64,000 bases of DNA. Source: Flavobacterium sp. (GTDB lineage: Bacteria > Bacteroidota > Bacteroidia > Flavobacteriales > Flavobacteriaceae). The notes under the pieces are model-generated. The model had not been told where the DNA came from. It worked only from the letters and a program-made list of their open reading frames with translations, and searched no databases. Shown in pieces: positions 37,604 through 47,608 of the stretch. The DNA lies in contig JAQSDU010000001.1 of NCBI GenBank assembly GCA_029946065.1, positions 620 through 64,619 of the forward strand, in the 5' to 3' direction. The stretch's first letter is position 1, and every line of letters begins with the position of its first letter. A program made the position numbers and the translations under genes.

Positions 37604-39004
37604 TTATTTATTGGAATTGCCGACAGATTGAAAAATAAACCCGTAAGATTTCATTTCCTCGCCATTTAGTATGTTGCGCCCATCGAAAATAAACGCCGGC
37701 TTTTGCATGTTGTCGTAGATCTTCTGCCAGTTGTATAATTTGAATTCATCCCATTCTGTAAGAATCGCAATGGCATGAACCCCTTTGCAAGCTTCATAAG
37801 GATCGCTGTGTACAGTAATTCCTGATTTATTTTCGGCAGCGGTTCTTGTGTCGAGATAATCCAGATCGGCCAATACTTTTTGCTCTTTTACCTGCGGGTC
37901 AAAAACCATCAGTTGCGCTTGTTCATTCAAAAGATAATCTGCCACATAAATCGCTGCAGATTCGCGCGTGTCGTTTGTGTCTTTCTTGAATGCCCAACCT
38001 AAAAATGTGATTTTTTTACCGGAAACTGTATTGTATAAAGTCTGTACAATATTGCTCGCAAAACGCCTTTTCTGGTGATCGTTCATGATGATGACCTGCT
38101 CCCAATAATCGGCTACTTCGTTCAATCCGTATGTTTTGGCAATATAGACCAGGTTCAGAATATCTTTTTGAAAACACGAACCGCCGAAACCTACTGATGA
38201 TTTAAGGAATTTTGAACCAATTCTGCTGTCCATGCCGATAGCTCGGGCGACTTCATTAACATCAGCACCTGTTTTTTCACATAATTCTGACATGGCATTT
38301 ATAGAGGAAACCCTTTGTGCAAGGAAGGCATTTGCTGTCAGTTTCGATAATTCAGAAGACCATAAATTGGTTGTAAGAATTTGTGTTTTAGGCACCCAGT
38401 TCGCATAAACTTCGACTAATGATGCAATCGCTTCAAGGCCTTCATCTGTTTGATCACCACCAATTAGCACTCTGTCTGGATTGAGCAAATCTTGAACGGC
38501 TGTGCCTTCTGCTAGGAATTCCGGGTTTGAAAGTATCTGGAATTTGACACCATTACCGGTGTTTTCAAGAATATTTTTGATTGCCTCGGCAGTCCTTACC
38601 GGAAGCGTAGACTTCTCCACAACGATCTTATTGTCTTTTGCCACCGATGCGATCTGCCGGGCGCAAAGTTCTATGTATTTTAAGTCGGCTGCCATGCCCT
38701 TGCCTAAACCATATGTTTTGGTTGGCGTATTCACCGATATGAATATCATTTGGGCTTCATCTATTGCTTTTTCTACTTCGGTCGAAAAAAACAAGTTCCT
38801 GCCTCTGGCTTCTGCGACAAGATTACTTAGTCCGGGTTCATAAATCGGAATGTTATTCACATCAGCATCATTCCAAGCTGCTATTCTTTCCAAATTCAAA
38901 TCGACCACCGTCACTTTAATGTGCGGACATTTTTGGGCTATGATTGCCATTGTAGGCCCTCCAACATAGCCTGCGCCAATACAGCAAATATTCGTAATTT
39001 TCAT
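37604..39004 (-). CDS. ugd: UDP-glucose 6-dehydrogenase
   Basis: This 466-residue NAD-dependent enzyme oxidises UDP-glucose to UDP-glucuronate. It has an N-terminal Rossmann fold ([19 protein letters not shown]), [28 protein letters not shown] and the catalytic cysteine in [15 protein letters not shown]. The start at 39004 is preferred over 39013, because relatives begin [10 protein letters not shown] and the extra MRS is not conserved. It belongs to the eukaryote-like long UGD subgroup common in Bacteroidota. Confidence 0.93.
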   Translation of the reverse strand: MKITNICCIGAGYVGGPTMAIIAQKCPHIKVTVVDLNLERIAAWNDADVNNIPIYEPGLSNLVAEARGRNLFFSTEVEKAIDEAQMIFISVNTPTKTYGLGKGMAADLKYIELCARQIASVAKDNKIVVEKSTLPVRTAEAIKNILENTGNGVKFQILSNPEFLAEGTAVQDLLNPDRVLIGGDQTDEGLEAIASLVEVYANWVPKTQILTTNLWSSELSKLTANAFLAQRVSSINAMSELCEKTGADVNEVARAIGMDSRIGSKFLKSSVGFGGSCFQKDILNLVYIAKTYGLNEVADYWEQVIIMNDHQKRRFASNIVQTLYNTVSGKKITFLGWAFKKDTNDTRESAAIYVADYLLNEQAQLMVFDPQVKEQKVLADLDYLDTRTAAENKSGITVHSDPYEACKGVHAIAILTEWDEFKLYNWQKIYDNMQKPAFIFDGRNILNGEEMKSYGFIFQSVGNSNK

Positions 39005-39045
39005 ACTTCGCATATTATCTTAGCTTTTCTGCTAATGGTTTTGTG

Positions 39046-40317
39046 TTATAATTTCCCGTCGGCTTTATCTCCCAAAAAACCTTTTACATCGTAAATAACG
39101 GCATTTTCTTTTTTTATTGCTTCAAAATCTAAAACGGCAAATTCTTGATGTGCCACTGCTAAAACTATAGCATCAAATTGCTTGGAAGGCATTTCATTTA
39201 CCGTTATTAATCCGTATTCATGGGCTACTTCTTCAGGTTTCGCCCATGGGTCAAAAATAGTAACATTTACGCCATAATCGGCTAAAGCCGCAATGACATC
39301 TACAATTTTTGTATTGCGCACATCAGGACAATTCTCTTTAAATGTAATCCCAAGCATCAGTAAATCGGCATTTTTGACGGTTATTTCTTTTTTAATCATC
39401 AATTTGACGACTTGTGAACCGACATATTCGCCCATACTGTCGTTGAGTTTTCTTCCGGCAAGGATAATTTCAGGATTATAACCCGACTGTTGTGCTTTTT
39501 GCGCCAGATAATAAGGATCAACCCCGATGCAGTGACCGCCCACTAATCCGGGTTTGAAAGGAAGGAAATTCCATTTCGTTGCTGCGGCTGCTAAAACATC
39601 TTGCGTATCAATCTCGAGTATATTGAATATTTTGGACAATTCATTTACGAAGGCAATATTGATATCGCGTTGCGAGTTCTCAATCACTTTGGCGGCTTCA
39701 GCTACTTTTATATTGGGTGCGAGGTGCGTTCCTGCTGTGATTACCGATTGGTATAATCGATTTACTTTTTGTCCGGTTTCCCGAGTTGAACCTGCGGTAA
39801 CTTTGAGGATTTTATCGACGGTATGTTCCTTGTCGCCAGGATTGATACGTTCAGGCGAATAACCCGCAAAGAAATCGACGTTGAATTTCAATCCGCTCAC
39901 TTTTTCAAGAACCGGAACACATTCTTCTTCAGTAGCACCCGGATAGACCGTTGATTCATAGATTACGATATCGCCTTTCTTCAATACTTTCCCTACTGTT
40001 TCACTTGATTTATATAATGGTGTCAAATCTGGTTTATTGTTCTTGTCGACCGGTGTGGGCACAGTAACGATATAATAATTGCAGTCGGCTATATCATTGA
40101 TTTCAGAAGTGCAGAACAAGCCTTTTTCTTCGGCATTGTTGTAAACCAGAACTGCTTCGAGTAATTCCTTTTCAATCTCAAGTGTCTTATCGTAACCTGA
40201 TTTGAGTTGTTCAATCCGTTGCAGATTGATATCAAAACCAGTAACGTTGTATTTTGTAGCAAACAATCTAGCCAACGGGAGACCAACATATCCCAAACCA
40301 ACAACTGCTATTTTCAT
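39046..40317 (-). CDS. tviB: UDP-N-acetyl-hexosamine 6-dehydrogenase (TviB/WbpO type)
   Basis: This 423-residue nucleotide-sugar dehydrogenase has NAD loop [46 protein letters not shown] and catalytic cysteine in [16 protein letters not shown]. TviB/WbpO enzymes oxidise UDP-GlcNAc or UDP-GalNAc to the uronic acid. Its start overlaps the TviC-like gene by 4 bp, the classical TviB/TviC pairing, so UDP-GalNAcA is the expected product. Using UDP-ManNAc from WecB is an alternative. Confidence 0.92.
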   Translation of the reverse strand: MKIAVVGLGYVGLPLARLFATKYNVTGFDINLQRIEQLKSGYDKTLEIEKELLEAVLVYNNAEEKGLFCTSEINDIADCNYYIVTVPTPVDKNNKPDLTPLYKSSETVGKVLKKGDIVIYESTVYPGATEEECVPVLEKVSGLKFNVDFFAGYSPERINPGDKEHTVDKILKVTAGSTRETGQKVNRLYQSVITAGTHLAPNIKVAEAAKVIENSQRDINIAFVNELSKIFNILEIDTQDVLAAAATKWNFLPFKPGLVGGHCIGVDPYYLAQKAQQSGYNPEIILAGRKLNDSMGEYVGSQVVKLMIKKEITVKNADLLMLGITFKENCPDVRNTKIVDVIAALADYGVNVTIFDPWAKPEEVAHEYGLITVNEMPSKQFDAIVLAVAHQEFAVLDFEAIKKENAVIYDVKGFLGDKADGKL

Positions 40318-41309
40318 GAATTTTGAGGCTTTAAATTATTCCAATACCATTTAACGGCTTCATTAAGGCCATCACGTATTGAAAATTGCGGGTTGTAACC
40401 GAGCATTTTTCTTGCTTTTTCTATACTTGCTAGCGAATGCGGGATATCGCCTTCTCGGATTGATCCGTAAGTTACCGGAATACTATCGATAGCAGGATCA
40501 AATTGAGAAAGTGCTGCCTTTACTATTGCTATTAATTCATTTAGCGTCGTTGCAGCACCAAAAGCGGTATTATAAACAGTATTAAGGGCATCCGGATTTT
40601 TGGTAAGCAAAGCAAGCTCGTTCATCTGGATTACATTATCGATATAAGTAAAATCCCTTGAATGGTTACCATCGCCATTGACAATTGGACTTTCATACTG
40701 CATTAGTTGCATAACGAACTTTGGAATAACTGCTGCATAAGCGCCATTTGGATCTTGTTTTCTTCCGAAGACATTAAAATAACGCAAGCCAATGGTTTCT
40801 ATTCCATACGTTTTACTAAAAATTTCCGCATATAACTCGTTGGCATATTTTGTGATGGCATAAGGCGAAAGTGGTCTTCCAATCACATCCTCTACTTTAG
40901 GAAGGCTTTTAGAGTCGCCATAAGTAGAAGAACTCGCTGCATAAATAAACCGTTTGATACCAGCCTCTTTGGAAGCAGTAAGCATATTTACAAATCCGCC
41001 AACATTAACCTCATTTGTCGTTATAGGGTCTTTGATGGAACGAGGAACCGAGCCTAGTGCTGCGTGATGCAAGACATAATCGGCACCTTGAACAGCATTT
41101 TGACAGTCTTTTAAGTTCCTGATATCACCTTCGATAAGTTCAAAATTGGAATGCGATGCAATTGCCTTTAAATTATGGCGGTGACCAGTAGCGAAATTAT
41201 CAAGACAGCGTACTTTATAGTTTTTGGCAATAAAGTATTCGCAGAGATTAGAACCGATAAAGCCTGCTCCGCCGGTTATTACAATCTTAATGCTTGATTC
41301 TATTGACAT
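40314..41309 (-). CDS. tviC: UDP-GlcNAc/GlcNAcA 4-epimerase (TviC/WbpP type)
   Basis: This 331-residue extended SDR has [69 protein letters not shown] and [19 protein letters not shown]. The [11 protein letters not shown] and FGRKQDP segments are typical of WbpP/TviC. It follows a strong -7 element and overlaps tviB by 4 bp. Confidence 0.92.
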   Translation of the reverse strand: MSIESSIKIVITGGAGFIGSNLCEYFIAKNYKVRCLDNFATGHRHNLKAIASHSNFELIEGDIRNLKDCQNAVQGADYVLHHAALGSVPRSIKDPITTNEVNVGGFVNMLTASKEAGIKRFIYAASSSTYGDSKSLPKVEDVIGRPLSPYAITKYANELYAEIFSKTYGIETIGLRYFNVFGRKQDPNGAYAAVIPKFVMQLMQYESPIVNGDGNHSRDFTYIDNVIQMNELALLTKNPDALNTVYNTAFGAATTLNELIAIVKAALSQFDPAIDSIPVTYGSIREGDIPHSLASIEKARKMLGYNPQFSIRDGLNEAVKWYWNNLKPQNS

Positions 41310-41328
41310 CCTTTAATTAATTGAAGCG

Positions 41329-41336
41329 CAAAGGTA
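41329..41336 (-). promoter_or_regulatory. Candidate -7 element upstream of tviC-tviB-ugd-rfbB
   Basis: Minus-strand TACCTTTG followed by C is a strong flavobacterial -7 box, 19 bp before the tviC ATG in the 38 bp gap after wzc. A -33 TTG is not evident, and it would lie inside the end of wzc. Confidence 0.5.
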
Positions 41337-41347
41337 AGATTATAATT

Positions 41348-43828
41348 TTAATCACGGTTACGCTTTTTCTTCTTGAAGACAGCATTTAACAGCTTGGTAA
41401 CAATACCTTTTGGCTTGTCCTCTTCGTGATAACCGTTAGAATAGGCACCGTAGCCGTAGCCATAACCATAGTTATAACCATAACCGTAACCGTATTTGGC
41501 CTTACTTTCAAAACCGTTTAGAATGATGCTTACATTATCGAGTTCGCCTCTTTCAAGTCGGTTGTTCAATAACGAAATCATGTCTTTTTTAGTAAAATTC
41601 TGCCTAACGACATAAAGGGTAACATCGGCATAATTGGCAAGTTCGAGCGCATCAGAAACAAGTCCGACCGGCGGCGTATCCAGTATGATATAATCGTATT
41701 GCTGTTTTAGAGAAGTAAGCATTTCATTCATCGCATCACTCATTATCATTTCAGCCGGATTGGGCGGCACAGGTCCTGAAAGGATTACGTCAAGATGTGG
41801 AATATGCGTTTTTTGAATAATTTGTTTTAGCGTTCTCTCGCCAATAAGGTAATTCACCACACCAACTTCATTGCTGATATTAAAATCCTCAAATATCTTA
41901 GGCTTCCTTAAATCGAGACCTATGATTACGGTTTTCTTTTCGCTCATAGCAAATACCGTCGCAATATTGATGGAGCAGAAAGTTTTTCCTTCACCGCTAA
42001 TAGAAGAAGTAAGCATTAGTGTTTTGGCGCCTTCAACCTGCTGCTTTTTGTAAAGAAACTGCAGCGATGAACGAATAGCGCGGAAAGATTCTGAAAGTGC
42101 CGATTTAGGCTTTTCAAAAACAGAAAGGTTACTATCGTTGTTCTTTTTCCCGATAACACCAATTAATGGCAGGCTAGTTAGTTTGGCAATATCATCGGTA
42201 TTTTGGATTGAGTTATTGACGAAAAATATGCCGAAAACAAATAATAGCGGCAATAGAAATCCAAGAAATAATGCCAATATATAATTCACTCCTGTTTTCG
42301 GACCGACCAATCCGCCACCGACATCTTTAGCCGAATCTATAAAGTGAATATCTGAAACGTTGGAAGCTTTGACAATATTTGCCTCGCTCCTTTTTTCCAT
42401 AAAAGTATTGTAAATATTGCTGGTCAACTCATATTTTCGTTGGATTTTTATGAGTTCCTGTTTGTCTTCTGGCAACTTTTTTATCGAACCTTGCGCTTGA
42501 TTGATTTTGCTGTTCACCAAGTTGAATTCGTAGTTCAAAGCATCTCTTGCGGTGTTTATATTTTCGAGGAGTACATTTTTTATCGCCTTCATTTTACTGT
42601 CAAAATCATCGAACATCTTGGCACTCTTTACAGCATATTTCATTTGAGAACGCTCGACAGAAAGTGATATTAATTTTGAAACATTCACTACAATATTTGG
42701 ATCTTCAATTCCAGCAACCGATGGCGCAGGCAATTTAGAATAATCAACGCTACTGTTGAGGTATTTTTTAAGATTGGCATAGTAGGCTATTTTTCGATTT
42801 ACACCATCCAACTCGGCATCAAATGCAAAAAGCTGGTCTGTAATCTGAGAGCCTCCTTCTTCTATCTGTTGCATGTTTTTGCCTTTTACGAACGCCTTCA
42901 TTTGATCGCCTGTCGTTTTAAGATCATCAGCCATGGCGGCCATCGTACTGTCGATAAATCTAATAGTATTGGTAGCAAACTGATTTTTTGCAGCGAGCTG
43001 GTTATCTCTTAAAACCTGAACGGTTGTATTCAGGTACTTAACCATTCTTGCCTTATTGGTGCCTTGAAGCGATAATTTCAAAATAGAGCTTCCTTTGGCA
43101 TCTGTCTCGACATTTATACCCTGAAAATTGCCAACGGTACCGTCAAAATCGTTGAACTTCACATAATATTCCGCTCCTTTATATATGCCTGGACTATCAT
43201 TGATTTCAAGTTGCCAATTCAGGAATGGTAGTATGACACGTTCTCCTACACGAAATTTATAGGAAAGCTTTGTGTTTTTCGGAACAGAGGTATTGGTTCT
43301 GCTGTTATCTGAATAATGTATTAATGATGCAGAATCCGTTTCAAATTCGACGGTGAGCTGATAAATATTCTCGGTTAAGAATTTGATTTTTATGGGTGCA
43401 TCTACCAATTGTCCTTCGCGTTTGTCTATCGTAATGTAAAAGGGAACTTCGCCATAAGCGTCAATAAGATTGTACTTTCCTTGTTTAAGGTAATCGATAT
43501 AAAAACTAAGCCTATTGACAACAAGCTCATTGTGGGAACGCGATTTGAGTGTTGAAGCTATTGTCTGGACCTGATCGGAAGTACCGCCCCAATTGAATAC
43601 AAGACTGGTATTTGAAGTAAAAAACGGATTGCTTTCCTCCTTTACAGAAATCGTCGTATCCATACTGTAAATTTTCTCCTTGCGGACATTGGTCTGATAA
43701 GCAATGGTAAACGCAATTGCCCAACTCACCAAAAACCATTTCCAATAACTGGCTGTCTTTATTAAAAAACCTTTGAAATCGAAACTGTTTTGATTTTCGA
43801 AAAAAGAAAAATCTTTCGTGTCAAGCAT
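41348..43828 (-). CDS. wzc: Second polysaccharide co-polymerase / tyrosine autokinase
   Basis: This 826-residue paralogue of the kinase at 13106 has membrane helices near 35-50 and 510-530, a Wzz region and a long helical segment between them. The BY-kinase domain has Walker A SSISGEGKTFCS, A' IIGLDLRKPKI and B YIILDTPPVGLVSD. The tyrosine-rich tail is also Gly-Tyr-based but shorter and interrupted (KYGYGYGYNYGYGYGYGAYS), followed by a basic end (FKKKKRNRD). It lies 10 bp after its own Wza gene. The two kinases are divergent in their periplasmic parts, so this is not a recent duplication. Confidence 0.95.
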   Translation of the reverse strand: MLDTKDFSFFENQNSFDFKGFLIKTASYWKWFLVSWAIAFTIAYQTNVRKEKIYSMDTTISVKEESNPFFTSNTSLVFNWGGTSDQVQTIASTLKSRSHNELVVNRLSFYIDYLKQGKYNLIDAYGEVPFYITIDKREGQLVDAPIKIKFLTENIYQLTVEFETDSASLIHYSDNSRTNTSVPKNTKLSYKFRVGERVILPFLNWQLEINDSPGIYKGAEYYVKFNDFDGTVGNFQGINVETDAKGSSILKLSLQGTNKARMVKYLNTTVQVLRDNQLAAKNQFATNTIRFIDSTMAAMADDLKTTGDQMKAFVKGKNMQQIEEGGSQITDQLFAFDAELDGVNRKIAYYANLKKYLNSSVDYSKLPAPSVAGIEDPNIVVNVSKLISLSVERSQMKYAVKSAKMFDDFDSKMKAIKNVLLENINTARDALNYEFNLVNSKINQAQGSIKKLPEDKQELIKIQRKYELTSNIYNTFMEKRSEANIVKASNVSDIHFIDSAKDVGGGLVGPKTGVNYILALFLGFLLPLLFVFGIFFVNNSIQNTDDIAKLTSLPLIGVIGKKNNDSNLSVFEKPKSALSESFRAIRSSLQFLYKKQQVEGAKTLMLTSSISGEGKTFCSINIATVFAMSEKKTVIIGLDLRKPKIFEDFNISNEVGVVNYLIGERTLKQIIQKTHIPHLDVILSGPVPPNPAEMIMSDAMNEMLTSLKQQYDYIILDTPPVGLVSDALELANYADVTLYVVRQNFTKKDMISLLNNRLERGELDNVSIILNGFESKAKYGYGYGYNYGYGYGYGAYSNGYHEEDKPKGIVTKLLNAVFKKKKRNRD

Positions 43829-43838
43829 CGTCTAAATA

Positions 43839-44630
43839 TTAATTTTGAAGCAATAAAAAAGTTGTCGTAGCTAATGAAATCAATGTAATTACAGTGGTTA
43901 ACGATTCTATACCTGTTTTTCCGGTGCCCCATGACTTCTGTTTCAAGGGTTTTACGTAAATATAATCATTGGGCTGAATGAAATAATAGGGCGACTGCAT
44001 GGCTTTTATGTCAGTTAAATCAATATCGTGCATTTCTGTACCATGTGGAAACTGTCTGATCACCGTTACATTTTTACGGTCGCCAGTGATACTGATGTCG
44101 CCTGAATTCGCCAACGCTTCCAAAATAGTTACTCTGTCTTGAAAAAGCGTCTTTGTTCCCGGATTGGTAACTTCTCCGTTTATCGTAAACTTCAATCCAG
44201 CCAATTTTACAGTCACAAAAATATTGGCTTCTTTTGTAAAATAAGTTGCTAATAATTCCTTTTCTATTTTAATTCTGACTTCATCAACGGTATAACCTAA
44301 TATATTAATTTCTCCTAGTATGGGCATTCTTATATTGCCATGATCATCGACCTGAAAACCATTAAAATATAGTCCTTGTTCCGATTCAGCTGATTTTTCA
44401 TTCGTTGCCGATGGATTGAATATCGCAACTAAATCTGGATTGATTGCTTTAATAGAAATACTTACAATGTCATTTGTCTGCAACCTATAGGGCTTTACTA
44501 CCACTGGATTTATGGGACTTTCAACAGCGTCTTTGTCTTTTTTCTGCAAATAGGTCATGTCTTTTACAGGAATACATGAACTGAACGATAGTGCGGTGAG
44601 GATTGCAAAAAACAGAATGCGTAAATTCAT
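43839..44630 (-). CDS. wza: Second polysaccharide export lipoprotein (Wza family)
   Basis: This 263-residue lipoprotein has a signal with lipobox FSSC (Cys19), a Poly_export domain (PYRLQTNDIVSISIKAINPD) and an SLBB domain (TINGEVTNPGTKTLFQ). The second SLBB-like part (YFIQPNDYIYVKPLKQ) precedes a C-terminal hydrophobic helix. It opens the minus-strand locus: a -7 box lies 19 bp upstream and recR beyond that. Confidence 0.95.
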   Translation of the reverse strand: MNLRILFFAILTALSFSSCIPVKDMTYLQKKDKDAVESPINPVVVKPYRLQTNDIVSISIKAINPDLVAIFNPSATNEKSAESEQGLYFNGFQVDDHGNIRMPILGEINILGYTVDEVRIKIEKELLATYFTKEANIFVTVKLAGLKFTINGEVTNPGTKTLFQDRVTILEALANSGDISITGDRKNVTVIRQFPHGTEMHDIDLTDIKAMQSPYYFIQPNDYIYVKPLKQKSWGTGKTGIESLTTVITLISLATTTFLLLQN

Positions 44631-44649
44631 TTCGGGGATTATTAGTAAA

Positions 44650-44657
44650 CAAATATA
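44650..44657 (-). promoter_or_regulatory. Candidate -7 element of the locus-leading wza promoter
   Basis: Minus-strand TATATTTG fits TAnnTTTG, 19 bp before the ATG at 44630. No -33 TTG is visible at the expected distance. Confidence 0.45.
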
Positions 44658-44691
44658 GTTTTTACTTTAGAATTATAAAAAATTAGCGGCA

Positions 44692-45312
44692 CTAATTGTT
44701 TTTAAACGAGTTTTCAAACGGCACGCGTTGCAATATGCTTCGCCCTAACGTGACCTCATCGGCATATTCGAGTTCATCGCCAACGGAAATTCCGCGCGCA
44801 ATTGTAGAAGTGATAATTTCGCAATCTTTAATTTGTCTGTAAATATAAAAATTGGTCGTATCGCCCTCCATAGTAGAACTTAATGCGAAAATCAGTTCGC
44901 GAATACTCCCGGATTTGACTTTTTCTACCAAGGATACAATTTTAAGCTGGCTAGGACCAACGCCATCAATCGGAGAAATCTTTCCGCCCAAAACATGATA
45001 AATCCCCTTGAATTGTCTTGTGTTTTCAATCGCCATCACATCGCGAATGTCTTCCACTACGCAAATCAACGCATGATCGCGGTTGTGGTTGGCACAAATT
45101 TCGCAAACAGCAACATCTGAAATATTGTGGCAGCTTTCGCAAAACTTAATATCGCCACGCATATTAACAAGCGCTTCTGTCAAAAAACCGGTTTGCTCTT
45201 TGGGTTGCTTTAGCAAATGAAGCACCAATCTGAGCGCCGTTCGTTTTCCGATTCCGGGCAATTGCGCCATTTCGTTGACTGCCTTTTCTAATAATTTTGA
45301 CGAGAATTCCAT
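44692..45312 (-). CDS. recR: Recombination mediator protein RecR
   Basis: This 206-residue protein loads RecA at gaps with RecO. It has a helix-hairpin-helix ([20 protein letters not shown]), a four-cysteine zinc finger ([16 protein letters not shown]) and a Toprim domain ([18 protein letters not shown]). Its length matches the family. The -7 box lies so near the start codon that the transcript may be nearly leaderless. It is not co-directional in function with the polysaccharide locus that follows. Confidence 0.97.
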   Translation of the reverse strand: MEFSSKLLEKAVNEMAQLPGIGKRTALRLVLHLLKQPKEQTGFLTEALVNMRGDIKFCESCHNISDVAVCEICANHNRDHALICVVEDIRDVMAIENTRQFKGIYHVLGGKISPIDGVGPSQLKIVSLVEKVKSGSIRELIFALSSTMEGDTTNFYIYRQIKDCEIITSTIARGISVGDELEYADEVTLGRSILQRVPFENSFKNN

Positions 45313-45316
45313 GGTG

Positions 45317-45324
45317 CAAATGTA
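45317..45324 (-). promoter_or_regulatory. Candidate -7 element of recR, adjacent to the start codon
   Basis: Minus-strand TACATTTG followed by C lies only 4 bp upstream of the annotated recR ATG (45312), so transcription would begin at or next to the start codon. Confidence 0.45.
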
Positions 45325-45335
45325 GTTAATTAGAG

Positions 45336-45430
45336 AATTAGAAAATGTGATAATAAGATAATGAGCGGATGAATTCTTTCTCCTTGAGTTTTTCCATTTT
45401 CTAATTTTCTAATTATCACATTTTCTAATT
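45336..45430. repeat. 19 bp perfect inverted repeat between recR and the symporter
   Basis: AATTAGAAAATGTGATAAT at 45336-45354 is exactly complementary to 45412-45430, with 57 bp between the arms. Two more TTTTCTAATT copies lie next to the right arm. It fills the divergent promoter region. Confidence 0.75.
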
Positions 45431-45465
45431 TCCTTTTTTCGTATTTTGCCGTCAAATAACCCAAT

Positions 45466-46974
45466 ATGAATTCAACTACAATACTTACCATTATCATCAT
45501 TTACTTCGGGATTCTGTTCCTGATTTCCCATTTTGTGAGCCGGAAAAACAGCGGCAATGATGCTTTTTTTAAGGCCAATAAAAATTCAAAATGGTACTTG
45601 GTGGCTTTTGGGATGATTGGAACGGCGCTTTCGGGTGTCACTTTTATTTCGGTTCCGGGCGAAGTTGGCTCGCCAAATGGAGAACAATTCAAATATTTTC
45701 AATTCATATTGGGCAACGCCATCGGATTCATTATTGTCGCCAAATTGCTGCTACCATTATATTATCGTATGAACCTCACATCGATTTATGGTTATATCGA
45801 ACGCCGACTCGGAACCGTTTCTTATAAAACTGCAGCATCCATTTTTTTAATCAGTCGCACAATTGGCTCCGCTTTTAGGCTGTATTTGGTGGTGATTGTT
45901 TTGCAACGTTTCGTTTTTGACGATTTTGACATCCCGTTTGCCGTCACCGTATTGATTTCACTAGCCTTGATATTTGCCTACACGTATCGCGGCGGTCTTA
46001 AAACCATTATCATTACAGATACTTTACAGACATTCTTTCTGGTGACATCGGTTTTTTTAACGATTTTCTTCATTTGCAGAAGTATGAATCTTAACGTTTT
46101 TGAAGCGTTCGAGCAAGTGAAAAACAGCAACTATTCAAAGGTATTTTTCTTTGAGGATTTTATAGGAAGTAAGTTCCATTTTGCCAAACAAATCCTTGGC
46201 GGAATTTTTACGACCATCGCTTTGGTTGGACTCGATCAGGATTTAATGCAGAAAAATCTGAGTTGCAAAAACATCGGTGAAGCCCAAAAAAACATGTTCA
46301 CTTTTACCGGTATTTTCGTCATTATCAACATTTTTTTTCTGAGCGTTGGCGCGCTACTTTATATATATGCCAATAAAAATGGCATTGAAGTTCCAGCCGA
46401 TTTAATTACCGGAAAACCGAGAACCGATTTGCTTTTTCCTGAAATCGCATTCCACCATCTTGCAATAATTCCGGCGGTAGTTTTCTTGTTGGGATTGACA
46501 GCGGCGACATTTGCGACAACTGATTCTGCATTAACGGCTTTAACGACTTCTTTTTGCGTCGATTTTTTAGGAATGGACAAAATTGAAAATCAAAACCGCC
46601 CAAATGTAGTCAGGACGAGGCATTTGGTGCATATCGCATTTTCGTTTTTGATGTTTCTGGTGATTATTATCTTCAATTCAATCAACGACAGCTCCGTAGT
46701 CGGAATGATTTTCCGTGTTGCGGGCTATACTTATGGGCCGCTTTTGGGATTGTATTGCTTCGGATTGTTTGTGAAAAAACGCACCGTTCGCGATAGACTT
46801 GTGCCTTTAATTTGTATTCTTTCGCCTGTGCTGACTTTTCTGCTCAGCGAAAACTCAAAGCTGCTTTTAAACGGTTATGTTTTCGACAATGAACTGATTA
46901 TCGTTAACGGATTGATTACGCTTTTGGGATTATTAACCATCAGTAAACCTGCAACAGAACAAACGGATTTTTGA
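45466..46974 (+). CDS. Sodium:solute symporter (SSS family)
   Basis: This 502-residue protein has about thirteen membrane helices. The N-terminal loop is SGNDAFFKANKNSKWYLVAF, then GMIGTALSGVTFISVPGEVG. A helix with GGLKTIIITDTLQTFFLV and the segment LGLTAATFATTDSALTALTT (sodium site region) identify the family. Substrate is unknown. It is divergent from recR and convergent with the CoA-binding protein gene. A TATTTTG close to the start is a weak -7 candidate. Confidence 0.93.
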   Translation: MNSTTILTIIIIYFGILFLISHFVSRKNSGNDAFFKANKNSKWYLVAFGMIGTALSGVTFISVPGEVGSPNGEQFKYFQFILGNAIGFIIVAKLLLPLYYRMNLTSIYGYIERRLGTVSYKTAASIFLISRTIGSAFRLYLVVIVLQRFVFDDFDIPFAVTVLISLALIFAYTYRGGLKTIIITDTLQTFFLVTSVFLTIFFICRSMNLNVFEAFEQVKNSNYSKVFFFEDFIGSKFHFAKQILGGIFTTIALVGLDQDLMQKNLSCKNIGEAQKNMFTFTGIFVIINIFFLSVGALLYIYANKNGIEVPADLITGKPRTDLLFPEIAFHHLAIIPAVVFLLGLTAATFATTDSALTALTTSFCVDFLGMDKIENQNRPNVVRTRHLVHIAFSFLMFLVIIIFNSINDSSVVGMIFRVAGYTYGPLLGLYCFGLFVKKRTVRDRLVPLICILSPVLTFLLSENSKLLLNGYVFDNELIIVNGLITLLGLLTISKPATEQTDF

Positions 46975-46986
46975 AAAGCAAAAAAG

Positions 46987-47029
46987 CAAATTTCAAATCA
47001 CAGTCATCGCGATTGGAATTTGAAATTTG
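46987..47029. terminator. Inverted repeat between convergent genes, probable bidirectional terminator
   Basis: CAAATTTCAAAT (46987-46998) and ATTTGAAATTTG (47018-47029) are perfectly complementary over 12 bp with a 19 bp loop. It lies between the convergent symporter and CoA-binding protein genes. T-tracts are weak, so termination is inferred. Confidence 0.5.
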
Positions 47030-47038
47030 GAATTTAAT

Positions 47039-47404
47039 TTAGTACTGTTTCGTCTGCAATAACACCAACGTACAAGCCACTTCCGCTTCAATGCCGTTGA
47101 GTTTCAATAACTGGTAAAACTCAGGATTTTCTGTACCAGGATTAAAAACGACGCGTTTTGGCTGCAATCCAACGATATAATTGTAGTAATCTTTTTGGTG
47201 TTGCAGATTCAAATATAATGTCACCGTATCGATATTAGTAAACGGAATTTGTTTAGTTTGTATTTTTACACCTGCCACTTCACCTTCTTTTTGTCCAATT
47301 GCCACCACAGAATGTTCCCATTTGACAAGGCTGTTAATCGCCATAAAGGAATATCTGGCGGGATTTGTAGAAGCGCCTATCACTAATGTTTTCTTGTTTT
47401 TCAT
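47039..47404 (-). CDS. CoA-binding domain protein (YccU-like)
   Basis: This 121-residue protein consists of a single Rossmann-type CoA-binding domain: KTLVIGASTNPARYSFMAI at the start and RVVFNPGTENPEFYQLLKL near the end. Relatives bind CoA or related nucleotides, but their role is unknown. A -7 box lies 15 bp upstream of the ATG. It stands alone, convergent with the symporter. Confidence 0.88.
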   Translation of the reverse strand: MKNKKTLVIGASTNPARYSFMAINSLVKWEHSVVAIGQKEGEVAGVKIQTKQIPFTNIDTVTLYLNLQHQKDYYNYIVGLQPKRVVFNPGTENPEFYQLLKLNGIEAEVACTLVLLQTKQY

Positions 47405-47419
47405 GACAATTGTTTATTG

Positions 47420-47427
47420 CAAATTTA
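47420..47427 (-). promoter_or_regulatory. Candidate -7 element of the CoA-binding protein gene
   Basis: Minus-strand TAAATTTG fits TAnnTTTG and lies 15 bp before the ATG at 47404. Confidence 0.45.
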
Positions 47428-47608
47428 AGGCTTTTACCGCAATCCCTATTATTTATTAACGGTATCTTAATTTGAGTACCCACAATTTTTACTTAATCTG
47501 CATTATTTCAGGTTGGTATAATGATAGCAAAATGTTCGATTTTAATAATTATTTATCCCTAAATTTACGACACACGACCATCATGAATCTTAATTTTGAA
47601 GAAAAAAT

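Noticed and set aside
13106..44630. Genomic island borders such as tRNA, integrase or IS elements around the polysaccharide locus
   Set aside because: None was seen at either end; the locus is flanked by ordinary chromosomal genes.
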